Part shown: piece by piece, positions 25,301-35,540 of the stretch
Layout: each line of letters begins with the position of its first letter
Position numbering within the stretch: the first letter of the stretch is position 1
Assembly (NCBI GenBank): GCA_004794655.1
Contig: SMMW01000022.1
Span: 558,001 to 622,000, forward strand
Length of the DNA stretch: 64,000 nucleotides
Source of the DNA: Marisa cornuarietis
Taxonomy: Eukaryota > Mollusca > Gastropoda > Architaenioglossa > Ampullariidae
Direction of reading: 5' to 3'
The notes under the pieces: generated by a model
What the model saw: only the letters and a program-made list of their open reading frames with translations
Database searches by the model: none
Told to the model about the DNA's origin: nothing
Made by a program: the position numbers and the translations under genes

Positions 25301-27699
25301 CACACCTTAATTTTTTCAGGTCAGAAGATTTCAGCAATAAAGTGCACAGCATCCGTAAAGCCAGCGACAAAGACGAAACGGTTGTTTTGCTGTTGCGGCA
25401 GCCAGCACCAGTCTCAGAGGTCAATGTATGTCCCGCTCGCCGCGCCGCCACTGCTGCACACTGTATGTAGCTTCACCCCACACTAACCCCCACTCCACCT
25501 CCTTTCTTCCTCCGACTCCCAATCGGCGATCGATCAGCCCGGAACCACCCTAAATTCCTCCCCCACTCCCGGCGCCCACCAGATACAGCCTTCCTCCCCC
25601 TTCCCCCCTGGCCTTATCGCACTACTACCCTCCTCCGTCTGCGACTACAGCAACGGACTGCGTAGACTGGTGTGCGTGGGCTAACAGTGACAACGTTCAC
25701 TCTTGCTAATATCTCAGTTTCACTCACACACCCACCTTCTCCCCCCACCCTTCCTCACCTCCACGTCACAGTCTTTTTTGTCGCAGACGTTTCTTGTTAT
25801 CCTTACCAACAGCTGTCCCGAGAATAGAAAAGATGATTTAGCAATGATCGCCACAGTTTACGTTAGGCATTGATTTTTTTTTTTTACTCTCCTCTTTCTC
25901 TCCCTCCCCTCCCCAATCTCCATCATCCTCTGTTCACTTCTGTGGCCGTCCATCGTAGCGACGGGCGGCATTGGCAGCGCGGTGTTATTGAATACCTCTG
26001 GACGTGTTTGCTGATGTGAGTATTCAGACCAGCCCGGCACTGGAAAATGTAGCACCGACTGGGGCGGCTGCCCTGTCCTCCCCACCCCCTCCACATTCTA
26101 AACACCACTCACCCACCTACTCCCGCCCTCCGTTCTGCTTCCTTCCATCCCACAGTCTTTTCGTCCGTGGAACGTCCTTCGTTTTATAATAATATCCATC
26201 TTTTGCGTTGACAGCAGCAGATTGCTTGGAAATGCTCTAGAGGCGGTACACTTTCGATTTTTCGCCGTTAATTTCGGACAGATACAGTCTTTCCTGACCG
26301 TCTGCTAAAGTCATTCCACATAACATTCCTTGATATGGATGGTAGCTTTGGTCGACGTCTGTCATCGCTGATGCCAGTAAGAGGCGGAGGGTGAAGGGGG
26401 TTTGCTGGCGGCATTTTCTCCACTGTAGAAGTTACAGAACCTATTCTGGCCGCCGTCGTTGGTGTGTAACATTGTTGCTGAAATTAGTAGCTGAACAATG
26501 AAGTGAAATGCGGCAAATTAAAGACCTAGTTGGCCGCATCTTCCCCTAATGGCTGGGTTAAAAAAAAACACCAAGATACTAGAGAGATTAAGCGAGTGCG
26601 CAATCGTAAGAATAGATTAATGCTGCGTGGAAACCGATTCGCCTTTTTTTTTTTTTTTTTTTAGCTTAAGTCATTCACCTTAATCCCAGGTAGTGGTTAG
26701 TTTGAATTTTGCTTCACTTTAGGTACGTAAGTTCAGTTACGTCCATTTCAATGCTCCACGCAGGTCGTTTCTGACTACCCGTAATATTATGGAAAGCAAA
26801 CATTTAATAAGCACTAGGAGACAGTACGTCCTAGACCCGACGAAACACTAAGCATGGACACCATGCTCATTCAACCCTCTTAAAGGTCACAGAAACTCGC
26901 AATAAACATTTAAAACCAGCGCACACAAGACCTTTTGTTGTGAGACCTGTAAGAATATTATGTTTAAATCAAATATTTCGTCAAAATGTTCTACTCCACC
27001 GTCTTTCACGGGAAGTTGGGTTGACATGACCTGAACCGCGCAGAAATGCGTGACGTCATCACAGGAAAAAACATAGTTCCATGTAGAATACGACTGCAAT
27101 TACACGTGCTAGTTTATATCTTTTTAGCGGTTTCGGTTTTTAAAATCTGAATATATACAAATCTACACCCGTCACCAAGCACGGAACTCCTGACGTCCTG
27201 TTTGTCTGTGGTAACTAACATTTGGCTGTACTCACGACAAGGTAAATGTTTCCCTGTACAATCCTGATGTCTGACCTCTTTCTGCGCGTGGTTTGTAGGT
27301 GTGTGTCTCGAGAACGGAAGCGGGCGCGTCGAATAATGTTTCATACACCAAGCATTGCCCAGACGTTAGAATGAAAAATATAACTCCCCATTAGACCTTT
27401 AACGATCGTCAAATGAGCAATGCAAGGTTTTTAAGCAAACATTGCAAGTTCTCCTCATTCAGCGGAGCAGACGAAAACAGTATTCAGTCGATTCAACAGT
27501 AACTTGGACTGGACAGCGGATTCGTTACAGCTGTCCGGCACGTCTGGACGCACCAGCTGTTATTGTTCCTATGTATCTGTGTTTTTTTCTGTAAAAAATT
27601 GGAGCACTTTTCTTTTTAATGATTTTTCTAATTGCTCGCACATGTTCTCTACCTACTCTTCCTTTCCGTTTTGTTGTGCGGCGCCTAAATAGGTTACGA
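22341..27699. other. no gene seen
   Basis: AT-rich from 22.4 to 24.9 kb, then C-rich pyrimidine tracts on the + strand from 25.1 to 26.2 kb. Several T-runs of 10-20 bases occur (23806, 23890, 26645). No exon was recognised. Confidence 0.6.
23241..23302. repeat. short direct repeat, two copies
   Basis: TATTGTGGATTCCACATTG occurs at about 23243-23261 and 23284-23302, separated by 22 bp. The core GTGGATTCCAC is itself nearly palindromic (GTGG-ATT-CCAC). It may be a footprint of an excised element or a small tandem duplication. Confidence 0.8.
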
Positions 27700-27860
27700 C
27701 GATAGTTTCTGTCAAGTGTTAGAACATTGGCTTCGGAGCCCGGAGGATAGAAGTTCGATACCCTTATAAGGCTCCCGATTTACAACTTTTTAATGGCTAC
27801 CTGACTCTTGTGAGGGTTTGGATGGTAAGGCAATGATGAAGAGGAGATGAGCGCAAACCA
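27700..27860 (+). mobile_element. tRNA-derived SINE-like element
   Basis: GTCAAGTGTTAGAACATTGG followed by CTTCGGAGCCCGGAGGAT and the B-box AGTTCGATACC (27752-27762) reproduces the layout of a tRNA with variable arm. A non-coding body of roughly 90 bp follows. The ends are uncertain and no clear target-site duplication was seen. Confidence 0.5.
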
Positions 27861-30039
27861 TGTAAAATATTTTTATTAATGCTTTTCAGCAAATTGTGTC
27901 TGTCAACGGTAACATGAAAACATCGCTGTACGTAAACCATTAACATAGGCTATAAAAAAAAGAACACCAATTGGGTACAGCCAGTTACTTGCCGTGGTAA
28001 GTCAACGTCCTCTCATTTCAAGACCTGGCAACCGAGGGAGGTTTGTTGGGTGGGGGTAATGAGGCCACACACGATCGGCTAGAAGAGGACACAAATCGGA
28101 TCATTCACTGATTGCTGAGCACATCCGCGAGGGCAGCGAGTGCGCGCACCTCATCAGCTAGGCTACTTTGGCGTACCAGCAACTCACATCGCCGTTGTTA
28201 GCCTTCCACAACCTGCACCAACACCGCTCTCACCCAGTCACCTCTTACCGCCATGAAACAACACTAGGGTTCTGGATGGACGTCTGGGTGGACGGTGGAC
28301 GGCTGCGCATGCTGACAACTTGATACTTTGGAACGCGGTGAACTCGCACTCCGTCCCTCCCCACCCCCTGAACAAAAATCGTCCACGGTAGCTCAGGGGT
28401 GGTCAAGTAGGAAGTCAGGGTTGGTGGTGTGTGGAGGGGATGGTGGAATCGAAACCACTGGGGGGTCTTTTGAACTCTTTAAAACGATTCATTGATGCGG
28501 AGAGTCGCAAGGGCGCGACGGCCTTGCCCGCATTATCTGTCAGAAGCCGACTATCTCCCGCACGCAGGACCTGTCACAGATATGCGCACTTTGTGCAGTT
28601 GAGGTCAATTAGACATGCGCACTTGAAGCCTTTCAACGGGCCCGAGAGAGCCGCGCGTGCTCCTCATTGTCGATGACGGCAAGGCTCCGCTGACGTCCTC
28701 GCATGGTCTCTCTCTTTACCTGTGTCGTCTGCTCGACCAGTGTTTCAAAGCACAAATCTGTTTCGATGTGAACAAGGTCGGGACGGTAATGACAGCTTTA
28801 GGTCAGTGGATAGCTTCCCCATGAACAATGAACAAATCTTTATTTACGAGGCTATGTTTTTTTCTACATCTAGCCCTTCGGACTAATAAGTAGAAATAGA
28901 AGAATTACATTAATTCAGAACAGGGCAATAAAATGAGAAATTAGAGGTAAAAACATGGGGGTTGATATCTGAATTGACAGTTTTTGTTTACTATTGGCTA
29001 GAACACAAGGAAGGTAAGCTAGGTAGTTGTTTGCTGACCGAGAGGTGTCAGTGGCAATGGACTCGCACTTTCGTCATAGAAGATCAAAACAAGGGCAGAT
29101 AAATCAAGCTTTGAGACTGTACAACTGCTGCTATTATTCTCCCCTGACACTTTCGAGGCAAACTTTGTTTCTCTCTCTTTCTCTTCGCCTAGCGAACGTA
29201 TCGGCAGCGGACTGACAAATGAGTCTGATTGGCTGATGAATGTCCAGCACGTGCGATGCTTCAAATGAACACTGTCTGTCGAGCTGCCAGGTCACTTTGC
29301 ATGTCGGTCGCGCCTGCGTCTGTGTGGAGACAAATCTGTTGTTCAGCTGTTGCACTCTTTGCGATTTACTTCATTGCTGTACTATACAGTTCGGCCCCCC
29401 CCCCCACGGCTGCAGACAGTTCCCTAGTTCCGTGCATCATACAGCAGCTGAGGTATTCGTGTTCTTGGCATTTGAGAAGTCCAGACAGTTTGTGGTTTCC
29501 TTCAAATAAAAGTAAACTTGTTTTTTAACAATAAGCTGGCCTTTTTGTTGACTGGGTCGTGTTTTTTTTAAACAACAGCAATAAGAAGCAGAATATGTAA
29601 AAAAAAATAATTCAACTAAGTTCCTCACTGTTTCTTCTGTTTTTTTCCCTTAACCCCCATCCACCACCACCCTCCTAACGTTTTCTGTAAGTCTCCGTTT
29701 GTTTTGATATAAATTGTGCTGAGCCAGAAAAAAGATCAAGTTTCCTGTGTACTACACAAATAATTTATTTTCAAAGAAATGTTTTACTTCTTTTTACTGA
29801 GATAATAACAGAAATGGCATCATAGTCACAGAACATTGCACAAATACACGAAAACCAAAGACGAACGGACAGGAAATGACGTTAGTACAAGAAGATCGAT
29901 GGTAATTCTGTCCGCATTATTAAAGGGCGATTCCAGAATAACACAGCCTTCAGAGACAATAGCGGTTTTCGAGGAAGACGCTGAAAATAGTCATAAAGTA
30001 CTTTTTTTATGTCAGTCACCATTTTGGTCATGTGGTTTA
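27861..30039. other. no gene seen
   Basis: GC-rich with CpGs between 28.0 and 28.75 kb (including GCGCAC and GCGCATGC words), then AT-richer. The stretch 28826-28960 (TTTATTTACGAGG ... CTAGCCCTTCGG) resembles the 3' end of a dispersed repeat, but I cannot assign it. Confidence 0.5.
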
Positions 30040-30286
30040 TAACGGCGGCCGACCAAACGCAGTTGTCTCCCCTCTGTTGTCCATCGCCGATCTGTGCGCA
30101 ACTTTCGTGGGTTGAGCTGTGTGCAGCCGGCGAGTGATGTTGAGCTGTGCACATTCAGACTTCTATATCTTATACCGCGCATTCGGTGCGAAGGCCTATC
30201 GCCGCCATTGGTAAATCGCTGCTGACTACCAGTATTAACAGAAAGTATCGCCTTACTGGTGTCTTCGTGATGTAAACGCTGTTGCC
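30040..30286 (+). promoter_or_regulatory. promoter-like GC-rich block before the 30,287 ATG
   Basis: A GC-rich island with several CpGs in an otherwise AT-rich stretch. It contains GCCGCCATTGG at 30201-30211, which combines a reverse YY1-type ATGGCGGC core with a reverse CCAAT box, and GTTGCCATGG at 30281-30290, half of an RFX X-box overlapping the start codon. No TATA box is obvious. The motif names are established; their use here is inference. Confidence 0.25.
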
Positions 30287-30343
30287 ATGGTCGAGTTTTC
30301 TGTATTCCTGCGCGCCGTATTAGTCTCAAAATTGCCTTTGAAA
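30287..30343 (+). CDS. candidate first coding exon of an unknown gene
   Basis: ATG in a strong start context (GTTGCCATGG) opens a 19-codon frame, MVEFSVFLRAVLVSKLPLK, ending at AAA/GTAAGT, a consensus splice donor in phase 0. An in-frame TAA lies upstream at 30236-30238, and a minimal start-stop ORF (ATGTAA) sits 11 bases before the ATG. The 250 bp upstream is GC-richer than its surroundings, with a YY1-like/CCAAT-like block at 30201. Without splicing the frame continues to a TGA at 30419-30421. The peptide is hydrophobic and basic, like a signal anchor or mitochondrial start, but I recognise no family. It cannot splice in phase to the lin-28 cold-shock exon (phase 0 against phase 1), so if real it belongs to another gene whose next exon I did not find. 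Confidence 0.25.
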
Positions 30344-30421
30344 GTAAGTGTATTAGTTGATATGAACAAGTGTCGTGTTATAAAAATGTTCCGTTTATGT
30401 ATTATATTTTTGAAGTTATGA

Positions 30422-32936
30422 TTGTGCAGTCTTCAAAACAGTCTGCTGGAACACAAAAATGGCTATGACTGTGTATGTGAAACTTTGCCAAGTAGGATAG
30501 TGAGCTTTGAAAAGATTTTGGTTTTGGATCAAACTGTTGATAAATAGTTGCAGGTTTGGCACCAAAAGTATATAGATATATATTTAACATCTCTCTCTCT
30601 CACACACTGCACACACAAAGACTTCAGTTGGCAAAGCTTCAGATGTGAAATGGAAATATTTCTTCTTTAAGTTCTAAAATGGTCTCATATTTGTCTTTGT
30701 TATAAAATTGTAATGCTAAGCTCATCATATTGACTTGAGTGATAAGTACTATCATAAGCTTAATGTATAAATCAGAAACTTAGGTTTGCATTTTTAATGC
30801 CTTGTAATTATCATGCATTTTTATACATACATATTACAATGACATACATATTACAATGTTTACCTGAAGTCATACAATCCATAACAATGTTTTCTTTAGC
30901 TGTCAGCTAAAGACTAAACATGAAACCGCCTCTGTTTATTAAGAAAGTATTATGTACAATTTATTAAGAGATTTTTTTAACATAATCAGAAAGTCACAAA
31001 CATTTATTACTTAGCTACTTCAAGTATTGGGCATATAACTGATAATGTAATTTGATTCTGTTTTCAACTGTTACAAAATATAGTATGTAATACCATCTAA
31101 GACCTTGATGACTACAACCTCCAACTCCAAAACACTGTTCACAGCAATGCATGATACAGTAGAATTTATTTGCAAACAATGTTGATGCTGCTTTAATATA
31201 TGCTTTTATTAATTGGCGGGCGTTATAGAAAACAACCTGGCATAGCTCTACCAAGAGGATGAAGGCATTATAAAAATACAAAATGTCTAAGGGACATTAC
31301 TGTTTAGATTAAAAGTGTTGGATGTATGGAGCAATAAAAGTTACCAAAAAATGCAAACTGATGGTAGTAAAATGTCAATGAAGTTAATACAATTTTTACT
31401 CAGCCACAGAGAAAGAAAAATAAACAACTAAATGTCTTCTATTTTATTCTTACCACTGGCTTATTTAGCCCATGGAAAAATTGATTATACATTATGAATT
31501 TTTCATTCACATAGAAGCTGCTAAAACAAAATTTTTGATGCTACATTCCCTCAAAATAAATACAATATTGGGATTTAAATATTACAGTCTTTGTTACATT
31601 GCATTGCACACTTTATCCAGCAACACTTATATTGGATAGTTGAATAAAATGATCTCACACAAAAGAACTCTGTACATATTAGTTTAAAAAGCAGTTTAAA
31701 TTACCTCCTATTCCTTTGTTAAAATGAATAAAACGTTCACCAATACTTTGTGGGAACATTGGTTAGCATTCTGACCACCATACTTTACTCTCACTGACTA
31801 GACTCCATGTTTTTAATGCTTACAGTTAACTCCAAACCTGTTTCACAATGTCTTATGATTTTAAGAACACTAACTGATGACAAAAATAAACCCCCATTGT
31901 TTTTAACTTTAAAAGACCTGATGCACAGTTAGATACCTGTCTCACCAGCTGGCGGCTGCACCTTTTGCAGATACCTTTAAGGGCAATCTTCCTTAAGAAC
32001 CAACCATATGCTAGTAATCTCAACAATGCTATTTGTTATGAGGGATCAAAAGTGGCTTCAAAAGTGACGGTTTGTCACATCACAGTTACCAGAAATATTT
32101 AAGGAGGTTTCAACTTGTGGCACACAATTAGCACTTATGAATGAACTGCAATGCAGATCTCCAAGCAGTTCTGAGATTGTATGTCAGTAAAAAGTCTTAA
32201 ATTGGACTAGGGCCGCACAAATTTTTTGTGAGTAATTAAAGGCTGTCAATATTTATAGCAAAACCAATTACTCATGCCTTTCATCTCCCTTCCCCCCCCA
32301 ACATACTTTTTGGGCTGTCATATCTGTCATGGTTAGTATAACATCTGATTTCTAAAGAATAAAAAGCTTGAAAGGTTTGAAGAAATACTGTGGAGCTATC
32401 TGACCATTTTTAAATAATTACACAATATAAAGGAAACAACTGATCTTATGATTTTCCGATCTTGTTGTTGAAATAATTATTGGTACAGTGTCATCATGAA
32501 AAACAAAAGAAAATTCTTCCCAAATGACATAGTCATAAAGGCCACTTACCTTCTTGTGTTGACATAATTTTCCTGAAGAAAACAGTATGCTTTTGGTACA
32601 TAAAAATACAATGTTGTTCCGAACTGTTTTGTTTTGTTCATCATGTGTTCATGGCTCACACTCTTCAGTCCAACAGGTATGTGTGCAAAATAAATTGGCA
32701 TAAATAAGTATTGTAAAACAAATTATGATGAGAAAGTATTGTAAAAGAAGAAATAGCATGCCAGCTTTTCTCTTTCACTCTTGAAATGCACACCCCTCTC
32801 CCTCGTGAGAATTATAGGAACTATTATCTATTATTCATCAATAGAAATTAATAATTTTGCAATTTAAAAAAGTTGGTAAGGCATATTTACTTATGAATAA
32901 ATCTATGGGGCTACAAACTAATACTTAAAAATACCT
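30422..32936. other. AT-rich stretch, possible old 3' UTR on the minus strand
   Basis: Markedly AT-rich with no protein-like frame. It lies downstream of the stop of the minus-strand coding remnant at 32937-33297 and may include its 3' UTR. ACATACATATTACAATG is tandemly duplicated near 30824-30860. Confidence 0.4.
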
Positions 32937-33297
32937 TTATAACTTGTCAAGAGTTTGTTGAATTTGTTCAAATTCAGAAAGCTGTCTGCTTTCTTTCACT
33001 TCTTCCAAATGTTCTCTAGTCTCACCATTGTTCTTTTCTCCCTCATTCTGGTATAATTCAGTTGTAGTCTCATGACATCTAGACTCTGTTTTTGCAGTCC
33101 TCATATTTTCTTTTCAATGTATTGATTTCAATGGCATAAGTAGGAGCTTTATTAACAGCAGTGAAGTCTTTTTGTCGTTTTCTTCCAACAGAGTTGATCT
33201 TTAAACATGATCAGTAAATGGCATCTAAATGGCGTCTGTCATAACAAAAATCTGATGGCACTGAAGACACTTTAATCAACGGGGTGCTGTGATGTCT
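32937..33297 (-). pseudogene. broken coding remnant, unidentified protein
   Basis: Read on the minus strand, two abutting frames give protein-like sequence. The first (33297 down to 33097, 67 codons) includes DFCYDRRHLDAIY, an in-frame TGA at 33211-33213, then KINSVGRKRQKDF and YAIEINTLKRKYED. One extra base at 33096 shifts the frame, after which 52 codons run AKTESRCHETTTELY ... HLEEVKESRQLSEFEQIQQ and end LDKL at a TAA (32937-32939). The second part is strongly charged and coiled-coil-like, with a natural-looking C-terminus. One premature stop plus one frameshift point to a decayed gene copy. An A/T-rich stretch follows the stop and could be an old 3' UTR, making a processed copy possible. 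SINE-like repeats lie directly upstream on the same strand (33.35-33.73 kb). I cannot name the family. An alternative is two exons of a live gene, but no good splice sites fit at the frameshift. Confidence 0.45.
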
Positions 33298-33351
33298 TCA
33301 AGCTTATGATCAGAAAAAAATTACAAAGTTGATATTTCAGTTGTTTTAGCG

Positions 33352-33535
33352 GGTAAAGACTTCTACCTAGAGGGGATTTCATAGAGAGTAGGAAGAAACA
33401 GGAGTACCCGGAGGAAAACCCCGAGGACCGGGCCATCGAGCAGGTGTCAAATGCAGAGAGTGACCCGAGAGATCTGAACGTGTGGGTCTTCACTGCAGTT
33501 ATGACGAGCGAGTGTTTTAATCCCTACACCTCTGG
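33352..33535 (-). mobile_element. dispersed non-autonomous repeat, copy 1 of a tandem pair
   Basis: Contains the block GGAGTACCCGGAGGAAAACC on the + strand, a motif I associate with non-autonomous repeats in molluscs and related animals. On the minus strand it opens with GTAGGGATTAAAACACTCGC, resembling a tRNA-type head. It shares the order GAGTGTTT-AAT-CC-TACAC, AGATCT, GAAAACCC with the adjacent copy, so the pair arose by duplication or double insertion. It has no coding capacity. Confidence 0.5.
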
Positions 33536-33570
33536 ATGCCCCTCCCAAGATTGAGGGTTGGTTGATTTAG

Positions 33571-33730
33571 TAGGAAAGTACTTTCACCATGAGGTGATTT
33601 CGTACTAAGAGGGTGGAGGGGGGCGAAGAAAACCCTCGACGCCCAGCGAACAGATCTCACGTACAGAGATTGTGCAGTGATATCAAGCGAGTGTTTAATA
33701 CCACTACACTACCCTTAGCCACGGCCCTCG
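33571..33730 (-). mobile_element. dispersed non-autonomous repeat, copy 2 of a tandem pair
   Basis: A diverged relative of the element directly to its left, in the same orientation. On the minus strand it begins with GTAGTGTAGTGGTATTAAAC, a tRNA A-box-like head, and continues through ACACTCGCTTGATATC, AGATCTG and a GGGTTTTC block matching copy 1 in order. It has no coding capacity. Confidence 0.5.
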
Positions 33731-34350
33731 GTGATGGAGCTGATAGTAATCAGAATGTGTAAACACATTTGTTTGTGAACAAATCACTTTTATTAAATGC
33801 TTTTTTAAAGTAGACTATATTCTTTGATTTTCGTTAATTTAGCGTACATAAACTCGCAAAACGTCTACCATATAAATCCTACAATGTTTTGAAGTATTGT
33901 GAACTTTCTGTGAAATGCCTCTTTCATATGTTAACATAAATTTCAAGCAAATTAATTAACAATCTATATTTGGTTTGATAAGATTTTAAAGAAATATTTC
34001 TTTTTAAATAATCTTTTATGTAACCTGCCTGTGTGCTCAAGTCCTTCACGCCGATGGACAAGTATGTTTCGATAAGAGTTTATAGTTTCAATTAAAAAGT
34101 AAGCCCCTCACCGACAACAAGAAGAAATAATCTGAAAATCCGTATCCGTAGCATATACTTCCACATGAAAAGACTTGTTAGAGTATTTCGTCTGTCGGTT
34201 GGTGCAGCCAGCGGCACACCATGAGTTCACCATTTCTACAAATAATAAATTTTTAGGAACTGGCTGTGTAAACAATAGACATACGCTCTGAGCTCTTTCT
34301 GCCTGTAGCGGAAGTTCGCCATGCTTTGTCGCCGAACTCGGGGAAAAATC
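33731..34350. other. no gene seen
   Basis: AT-rich spacer between the SINE-like pair and the 21-bp minisatellite. No exon was recognised. Confidence 0.6.
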
Positions 34351-34476
34351 TGTCTAGAGCGTATAGAAGTCTGTATGGAGGGTACAGTAATATGTCTAGA
34401 GCTTATAGAAATCTGTATGGAGCGTACAGTAATATGTCTAGAGCTTATAGAAATCTGTCTAGAGCGTATAGAAAAC
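34351..34476. repeat. 21-bp minisatellite, six units in A-B-A-B-A-A order
   Basis: Six 21-bp units alternate between an A type (TGTCTAGAGC(G/T)TATAGAA..C) and a B type (TGTATGGAGNGTACAGTAATA). The unit length is a multiple of three, so all forward frames stay open, which explains the apparent repetitive protein starting at 34321 (CLERIE/CMEGTV-type heptads). I see no evidence that it is translated. Confidence 0.85.
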
Positions 34477-35339
34477 TGCGTTCGCAGCTGGCGTGGTGTT
34501 GGGGGAGTACTGTGGATGGGCTGGGCTATTTCTGGTTCTGTCGACTGCTATCAAAGAAAGTGGATGCCCAGTGAAAAGGGTTCAGTGGTGGTGACGTCAG
34601 TTGTGTGGACCCTGCGCCGTCCACAGCGCCGTCCTTGATGATCAAGGGAAGGGTGCGGGCGGAAGGAAGAGAGGACTGTGGTGTACAGCTTAGTATGTGA
34701 GCTTTCTTGAATAAGTAGGTTACTCATTGTGAAGTCTCGGGAAGCAAGAATTGACAGAAATATTAAAAGCAAGTATTTGACACTGATGTGCGCTGTTGTG
34801 TTTGGTTTTGTAGTTGTTATTGTTCGGTTTGGTCTTTTATTAGCGGTGGTGGGGGGTAGGAAGGTGTGTTACTTGTTTTTGATTTTCGTCGTTTTTGTTT
34901 TGTTCTGCTGGTTAGTTTTTGACGAACAGCTATGGCAAACAAACAGTTATTTGCTTTGACGCTAAGTAATATTACTGGCTAAATTTTTTTCTGTCGTTTA
35001 TGGCCTTGCCATTGCATTGACTTTGGTTTGGTTTGCTTTCTCTCTCCCTCTCTCTCCACGCGTGCAAGACGTGACTGCTTTGATTAATACTGTTATCACT
35101 GAGTGCTTTGGAATAACTTTTGTTTAGTCAACTGCTGTGAGTGGAGGTCACACTTTCTCGGGGTGTGGCGCTTGATTAGCCGCTTGGCCTTGACAAAGCT
35201 TTATATCTGCTGATTCGGCGCAAAATAACCGACGTCATACATAGCGTCGAAGACCTCTTTGTGTGTGGTGATAGATGATGTAACGTGTGTATGTTGACAA
35301 TGGAAGTGGGAGGGATAGTCACCCGAACTTTTGGATTTA

Positions 35340-35540
35340 CATGGTCCAGGGTTGAGGTTAGGGTTTATTACATAAAGGAGAGGAAAGTAGTTCTGTGCAC
35401 GACAAGTCATCATTGTGGCGCCCTAATCTAAGCCTCTAATCGCACTACATCAAGCCAAAAATCCCGTATCGGAGGCGAGAATCGAAGCCCTATCGTCGGC
35501 GACAAACGCCACTAGTCCTTTACCCAATGCGCCACCTTCG
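35340..35540 (-). mobile_element. tRNA-derived SINE, minus strand
   Basis: On the minus strand TGGCGCATTGGGTAAAGGAC (A box, around 35515-35534) is followed by GGCTTCGATTCTC (35477-35489), a clear B box, at normal tRNA spacing. Toward lower coordinates comes a non-coding body of uncertain length. It is a better preserved head than most copies here. Confidence 0.5.

Noticed and set aside
34321..34638. Repetitive CLERIE/CMEGTV-type protein of 105 codons.
   Set aside because: Created by a 21-bp minisatellite whose unit length keeps frames open; no conserved domain.
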